From: Thermoleophilia bacterium
Lineage (GTDB): Bacteria; Actinomycetota; Thermoleophilia; Gaiellales; Gaiellaceae
DNA: 24,558 bases
Direction of reading: 5' to 3'
Assembly (NCBI GenBank): GCA_014534415.1
Contig: JACVRM010000011.1
Location: 1-24,558, forward strand
Below the pieces are notes generated by a model. That model did no database searches and had not been told where the DNA came from. It saw nothing but the letters and a program-made list of their open reading frames with translations. A program made the translations under genes and the position numbers. This document shows positions 21,371 through 24,558 of this stretch, piece by piece; the stretch's first letter is position 1, and every line of letters starts with the position of its first letter.

Positions 21371-21399
21371 CGAGCGGCCCGCAGTGGGCGGGCCGCTCG
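21371..21399 (-). terminator. Hairpin plus TTTT between livK and livH (attenuating terminator)
   Basis: The 12-bp arms CGAGCGGCCCGC (21371-21382) and GCGGGCCGCTCG (21388-21399) flank a 5-nt loop. On the minus strand the stem is followed by CGTTTTAGAC. This resembles an intrinsic terminator placed between the binding-protein gene and the permease genes, where partial termination is common because more binding protein is needed. Confidence 0.65.
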
Positions 21400-21421
21400 G
21401 AAATGCTGCTTTCGGTACCGA

Positions 21422-22591
21422 CTAGCGGACGAAGACGGCCTTCCCTCCCTGGATGCGGAAGATGAAGAACTTCGCGCCCGTCGTGTCCCCGCCGCGGAAC
21501 TGGATCCGGTATCCGAGGATGCTCGGGAAGCTCTCACGCCGGATCTGCCGCATGACCTCGCCACGGGTCACGTTGTTGTCCCTGCACGCCCTCGAGAGGG
21601 CACGGTGCGCGACCTGCATGGCCACGTACGTCGGCGGGCCGAACGTCGTGTTGAACTGGCCGAACTCGCGCACATACGCGGCGACGAGCCGCCTCGTAGC
21701 ACGATCCCTGAAGCGCTTGAGATCGGGAGCGAACGCCGAGAAGTACTGACGGTCGGCCGTCTCGACCCACTCGGTGGCGTCGAGGCCGTCCGAACCCATC
21801 ACGGTCGCCTGCTTGCCCTGCGAGCGCAGCTGCTGGAAGAACGTCGCCGCGCGGGCGGCCAGCTGCCACGGTAGAAAGATCACTTGCGTGTTCGCCGGGA
21901 TGCGGGCGATCAGCGACGAGAAGTCGGTCTGCTGCTGGTTGACGGACTCCCGCGTGACCGTCGTGCCCGAGTTGCCCTTGAGCAGCCGCTCGACGTCGTC
22001 CGCGAGCGGCACGGAGTACGACGACTGATCGTCGATGATCCAGACACGGCGTCCCCGCAGGTCGCGGTAGATGAAGCCGGCATCGGTCGCCGCCTGGGCC
22101 CGGTCGTTGCCGACCACGCGGAAGAAGTTGCGGATGCGCCGCTGGCCGACCGTCAGGTCGGTCCGTGTCGCCGAGCCGCTGATGTACGCGATACCCCTCC
22201 GGCGGAGCGGTGCGGCGGCCGCGATGACCTCCTGCGAGCCGGCCGGTCCGATGACCACCATCACGCGCGGGTCGGCTGCCAGCTGGACGGCGCGCGTCGA
22301 TGCCTGGCGCGCGTCGAGCTGTGTGTCACGCTCGATCACCTGGATGCGGAACCGCCGGTTCGCGCGGTTGTGCTGACGGTTCGCGAAGCGGCCCCACTTG
22401 AGCTGCTCCTGGCCGATCGAGGCAGCCGGACCCGTGAACGGGCCCAGGAAGCCGATTCTCAGCCCCTGACACCTGCGCTGCGCAGCGGCGTCGGCAGTCG
22501 GACCGGAGGAAGCGGTCGGCTTCGCCTGTCCGATGCCGCTGGCGACCACTGCCAGCACTCCGACGCCCAAGAGCGCCATGAGTTTCTTCAT
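21422..22591 (-). CDS. livK: Branched-chain amino acid-type substrate-binding protein (LivK)
   Basis: 389 residues from ATG 22591 with a strong AGGAGGGG site. The signal peptide MKKLMALLGVGVLAVVASGIGQA has no lipobox cysteine. The type I periplasmic-binding fold is clear: GLRIGFLGPFTGPAASIGQEQLKWGRFA, VQLAADPRVMVVIGPAGSQEVIAAAAPLRRRGIAYISGSATRTDLT, FFRVVGNDRAQ, VWIIDDQSSYSVPLADDVE, VIFLPWQLAARAATFFQQLRSQG, VMGSDGL, and a Thr/Tyr ligand-side segment FGPPTYVAMQVAHRAL. It captures an amino acid or related ligand outside the membrane for LivHMGF. The ligand cannot be fixed from sequence, and many such systems take peptides, amides or aromatic acids. Confidence 0.93.
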   Translation of the reverse strand: MKKLMALLGVGVLAVVASGIGQAKPTASSGPTADAAAQRRCQGLRIGFLGPFTGPAASIGQEQLKWGRFANRQHNRANRRFRIQVIERDTQLDARQASTRAVQLAADPRVMVVIGPAGSQEVIAAAAPLRRRGIAYISGSATRTDLTVGQRRIRNFFRVVGNDRAQAATDAGFIYRDLRGRRVWIIDDQSSYSVPLADDVERLLKGNSGTTVTRESVNQQQTDFSSLIARIPANTQVIFLPWQLAARAATFFQQLRSQGKQATVMGSDGLDATEWVETADRQYFSAFAPDLKRFRDRATRRLVAAYVREFGQFNTTFGPPTYVAMQVAHRALSRACRDNNVTRGEVMRQIRRESFPSILGYRIQFRGGDTTGAKFFIFRIQGGKAVFVR

Positions 22592-22616
22592 GTGTTCCCC
22601 TCCTTGACGGGACTCG

Positions 22617-22622
22617 ATTCTA
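22617..22622 (-). promoter_or_regulatory. Possible -10 element (TAGAAT) for the liv operon
   Basis: On the minus strand TAGAAT lies 25 nt before ATG 22591, with AGGAGGGG between. The -35 region at 17 nt is poor. It sits in the 90-nt gap after the bicupin gene and is the only good -10 match there. Confidence 0.35.
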
Positions 22623-22681
22623 AGACGGCTGATTCCGCGCGGAGTTGCGCGCGTAACGCGAACCTTACGGCGCCCTTACTT

Positions 22682-23395
22682 CTAGTGCTCGCTGGCGCGC
22701 GACGCGGGATCGCCCGCGGGATGGAATACACCGAGCACGCGCATGGGCATCTCGCCGGTGTTTTCGAGCGAATGCTCCATGAGCGGCGGCAGATGGAGGC
22801 ACGAGCCGGGCGCGAGCGGGCGCTCCGTGCCGCCCATGTGGAGCACGCCTTCCCCCTCGACGACGTAGAGCACCTCGTCGTAGGTGTGGCTGTGCAGCGG
22901 GGCGCGCCCGGGCGGGATGAGCCCCACGAACTGCGTGGCGTCGCGGCACCCGAGATCGGAGTCGACCAGGTAGCGAAACTCGCGGTTCGGGCTCGCCGGT
23001 AGCGAGGGGCGCTCCGCGAAGCGGACCGTCCTGCGCCCGTCCTCGGAGGCGGGCGGGTGCTCGTGGGGCGCCGTCACGCTCACGACGAGCAGCTCGTCCG
23101 GACCGGCGTTCTCGACCGTGTACTCCTCGCCGGCGCCGACGAACGCTCCCGTGTCGGGCGCCAGCTCGTGCGACGTCCCGTTGAGCTGCAGGCGGCCGCG
23201 TCCGGAGGCGATGTAGAGCAGCTCGTGCCGGTCGCTCAGCCGCCGCGGCCTCGAACGGCCTGGCGCGAAGCGGATGACGCGCTGCTCGAGCCGCTCGCAG
23301 CCCGCGGCCGCGTCGATCGTGACCCGCGTCCAGGCCGTGTCACCGGGCTCGGACGACCCCGCGACGTCCCGCTCGTCGACGACGTAGCCGCTCAC
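22682..23395 (-). CDS. Bicupin protein
   Basis: 237 residues from GTG 23395; the ribosome site is weak. There are two cupin barrels. The N-terminal one (about 35-110: RVIRFAPGRSRPRRLSDRHELLYIASGRGRLQLNG...) keeps one His and a Glu but lacks the paired HxH, so it probably does not bind metal. The C-terminal one (about 150-225: GLIPPGRAPLHSHTYDEVLYVVEGEGVLHMGG, PGSCLHLPPLMEHSLENTG) has the full G(X)5HXH(X)4E(X)6G motif and the second-motif His, so it should bind a metal ion. It may be an isomerase, hydrolase or sensor. The upstream HxlR-type regulator gene, 66 nt away on the same strand, may be cotranscribed or control it. The exact reaction is unknown. Confidence 0.8.
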   Translation of the reverse strand: MSGYVVDERDVAGSSEPGDTAWTRVTIDAAAGCERLEQRVIRFAPGRSRPRRLSDRHELLYIASGRGRLQLNGTSHELAPDTGAFVGAGEEYTVENAGPDELLVVSVTAPHEHPPASEDGRRTVRFAERPSLPASPNREFRYLVDSDLGCRDATQFVGLIPPGRAPLHSHTYDEVLYVVEGEGVLHMGGTERPLAPGSCLHLPPLMEHSLENTGEMPMRVLGVFHPAGDPASRASEH

Positions 23396-23461
23396 GGCTG
23401 CGGAGACCCCTGCATCGCTCTCATCTTCTCAGGGAGGGCGGTCGGTGCGCAAACGGCGCGG

Positions 23462-23785
23462 TCACGCGCCCGGGCCCGCCACGTGGTCGAGCGCGTCGAC
23501 GATCGCGCCGAGGCGGCGGCCGCGTTCGGTCAGGCGATATTCGACGCGCGGCGGGCGGGCGTCGAAGATGCGCCGCTCGAGCACGCCGGCGCGCTCGAGC
23601 TCGGCGAGGCGGACGGCCAGCGTCCGCGGAGGGATGCTGCCGAGCGCCTGGAGGAACTCGTTGAAGCGCACGGCCCCCGAGTGCGCCGCGTAGAGGACGG
23701 ACAGGAGCCAGCGGCGCTCGAGGAGGTCCGCGGTGCGGCGAACCTCCTCGGGCACCGGCTCGCAGTGCTTGCAGCTACGCCGCAC
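23462..23785 (-). CDS. HxlR-type winged-helix transcriptional regulator
   Basis: 107 residues from GTG 23785, overlapping the lon stop by 11 nt. HxlR signatures are the N-terminal CKHCEPVPEEVRRTADLLERRWLLSVLYAAHSGAVRFNEFLQALGSIPPRTLAVRLAELERAGVLERRIF, followed by the wing PPRVEYRLTERGRRLGAIVDAL. The family has one conserved Cys near the N-terminus that often senses redox or electrophile stress. Here two Cys (C5 and C8, CKHC) are present, which could form a disulphide or metal site. The length is slightly short but complete. It is likely an autoregulator of itself and perhaps of the downstream bicupin gene. Confidence 0.88.
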   Translation of the reverse strand: MRRSCKHCEPVPEEVRRTADLLERRWLLSVLYAAHSGAVRFNEFLQALGSIPPRTLAVRLAELERAGVLERRIFDARPPRVEYRLTERGRRLGAIVDALDHVAGPGA

Positions 23786-24558
23786 GGGCCAGCGTCGCGG
23801 GCTCGAGGGCGACGGCGAGTGCCTCGCCGAGCGTCATGACCGGGTGGAACGTCATCTCCTCGCGGACGTCCGGCGGTACGTCGTCGAGATCGGCGCGGTT
23901 GCGCTCCGGGAGGATCACGTCGCGCAGGCCGGCCGCGTGAGCGGCGAGCACCTTCTGCTTCAGCCCGCCGATGGGCAGGACGCGCCCCTGGAGCGTCACC
24001 TCGCCGGTCATGCCGACCGTGTGCTTGACCGGCCGGCCGGAGAGCAGTGAGGCGAGCGCCGTCGAGATGGCGACGCCGGCGCTGGGACCGTCCTTGGGGA
24101 TCGCGCCCGCGGGAACGTGGACGTGGAACGAGCGCTCGTCGAACGCGTCGTCGGCGATGCCGAGCTCGTCGCTGTGCGAGCGGACGTAGGAGAGCGCGAT
24201 GTGCGCGGACTCTTTCATGACGTCGCCCAGCTGGCCCGTCAGGGTCAGGTCGCCGGATCCGGGCATCCCGGTTGCCTCGACGAACAGGATCTCGCCGCCC
24301 GTGCCGGTGACGGCGAGCCCCGTCGCCACACCGGGCACCGCCGTGCGCTCGGCCGCCTCCTGGAAGAACTTCTGCCGTCCGAGCGTCTCGCGTACGGCGG
24401 CGATGTCGATGACGACAGGCGGTTCGGCCTTGCCTGCCGCGATCTTCGTCGCGGTCTTCCGCAGGATCGTGCCGAGCTCCCGCTCGAGGTTCCGCACGCC
24501 CGCCTCGCGGGTGTACTCGGTCACGACCGTCTGGAGGGCGTCGTCGTCGATCGCCACC
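23775..24558 (-). CDS. lon: ATP-dependent Lon protease, C-terminal part (5' end outside window)
   Basis: 260 residues are visible. They begin inside the sensor-2 part of the AAA module (IDDDALQTVVTEYTREAGVRNLERELGTILRKTATKIA) and run into the protease domain (about residue 80 onward). The GTG at the edge is an internal Val codon. The catalytic Ser is in PKDGPSAGVAISTAL and the Lys in GGLKQKVLAAHAAGL, and HVHVPAGAIPKDGPSAG, VGMTGEVTLQGRVLPIGG and VILPERNRADLDDVP are all standard. It is a cytoplasmic quality-control protease and looks intact at the C-terminus apart from a slightly extended ALEPATLARAA end. The HxlR gene starts within its last codons. Confidence 0.95.
   Translation of the reverse strand, partial: VAIDDDALQTVVTEYTREAGVRNLERELGTILRKTATKIAAGKAEPPVVIDIAAVRETLGRQKFFQEAAERTAVPGVATGLAVTGTGGEILFVEATGMPGSGDLTLTGQLGDVMKESAHIALSYVRSHSDELGIADDAFDERSFHVHVPAGAIPKDGPSAGVAISTALASLLSGRPVKHTVGMTGEVTLQGRVLPIGGLKQKVLAAHAAGLRDVILPERNRADLDDVPPDVREEMTFHPVMTLGEALAVALEPATLARAA

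Noticed and set aside
22636..22651. Short hairpin CGCGC/GCGCG after the bicupin gene as a terminator
   Set aside because: Only 5 bp of alternating CG in GC-rich DNA with no U-run; too likely by chance.

Overview
The window is very GC-rich (roughly 70% by eye), with many GTG/TTG starts, 4-nt stop/start overlaps (GTGA, TTGA) and almost no spacer DNA. This fits a high-GC actinomycete. Secreted proteins with C-terminal anchors, a lone SigB/F-type sigma factor and a zinc-ribbon adenylate cyclase suggest a soil lineage such as Thermoleophilia (Gaiellales/Solirubrobacterales), but that placement is inference. No rRNA, tRNA, CRISPR array, transposase or phage gene was seen, and no gene-free stretch exceeds 300 bases.

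Layout. (1) 1-2745, + strand: the 3' part of an aldo/keto reductase, an ornithine cyclodeaminase-like protein and a threonine dehydratase-like PLP enzyme, each overlapping the next by 4 nt. The last carries an in-frame insert of about 40 codons around a GGGGAC/GTCCCC palindrome. (2) 2806-7606, - strand: four exported proteins, namely an Ig/FN3-like protein, a Pro-rich protein with a C-terminal membrane segment, a six-repeat Asn/Gln-rich protein with a Cys-rich tail, and an anchored protein that shares the repeat motif NVSVRVLSPG. A SigB/F-type sigma factor gene (7705-8505, +) diverges from them, and a good SigB-like promoter faces the secreted genes. (3) 8572-9087: an orphan HicB-like/ribbon-helix-helix protein with a C-terminal transmembrane helix. 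(4) 9137-13278, - strand: a secreted propeller-like protein, an M24 (creatinase-fold) protein with altered metal-ligand positions, and two tandem ketopantoate reductase-like paralogues. (5) 13307-14551, +: a DsrE-like protein and an EamA transporter, convergent with a class V aminotransferase (14538-15734, -). (6) 15896-22591, - strand: a complete branched-chain amino acid-type ABC transporter in the order livK-livH-livM-livG-[adenylate cyclase]-livF, coupled by overlaps from livM onward. The class III cyclase gene between the two ATPase genes is unusual. (7) 22682-24558, - strand: a bicupin, an HxlR-type regulator and the C-terminal part of a Lon protease.

The most original part is the sigma factor and repeat-protein module at 2806-8505. 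It looks like a regulated cell-surface or extracellular fibre/matrix system whose repeat I cannot assign to a named family with confidence. Second in interest are the cyclase inside the liv operon and the membrane-tethered HicB-like protein.
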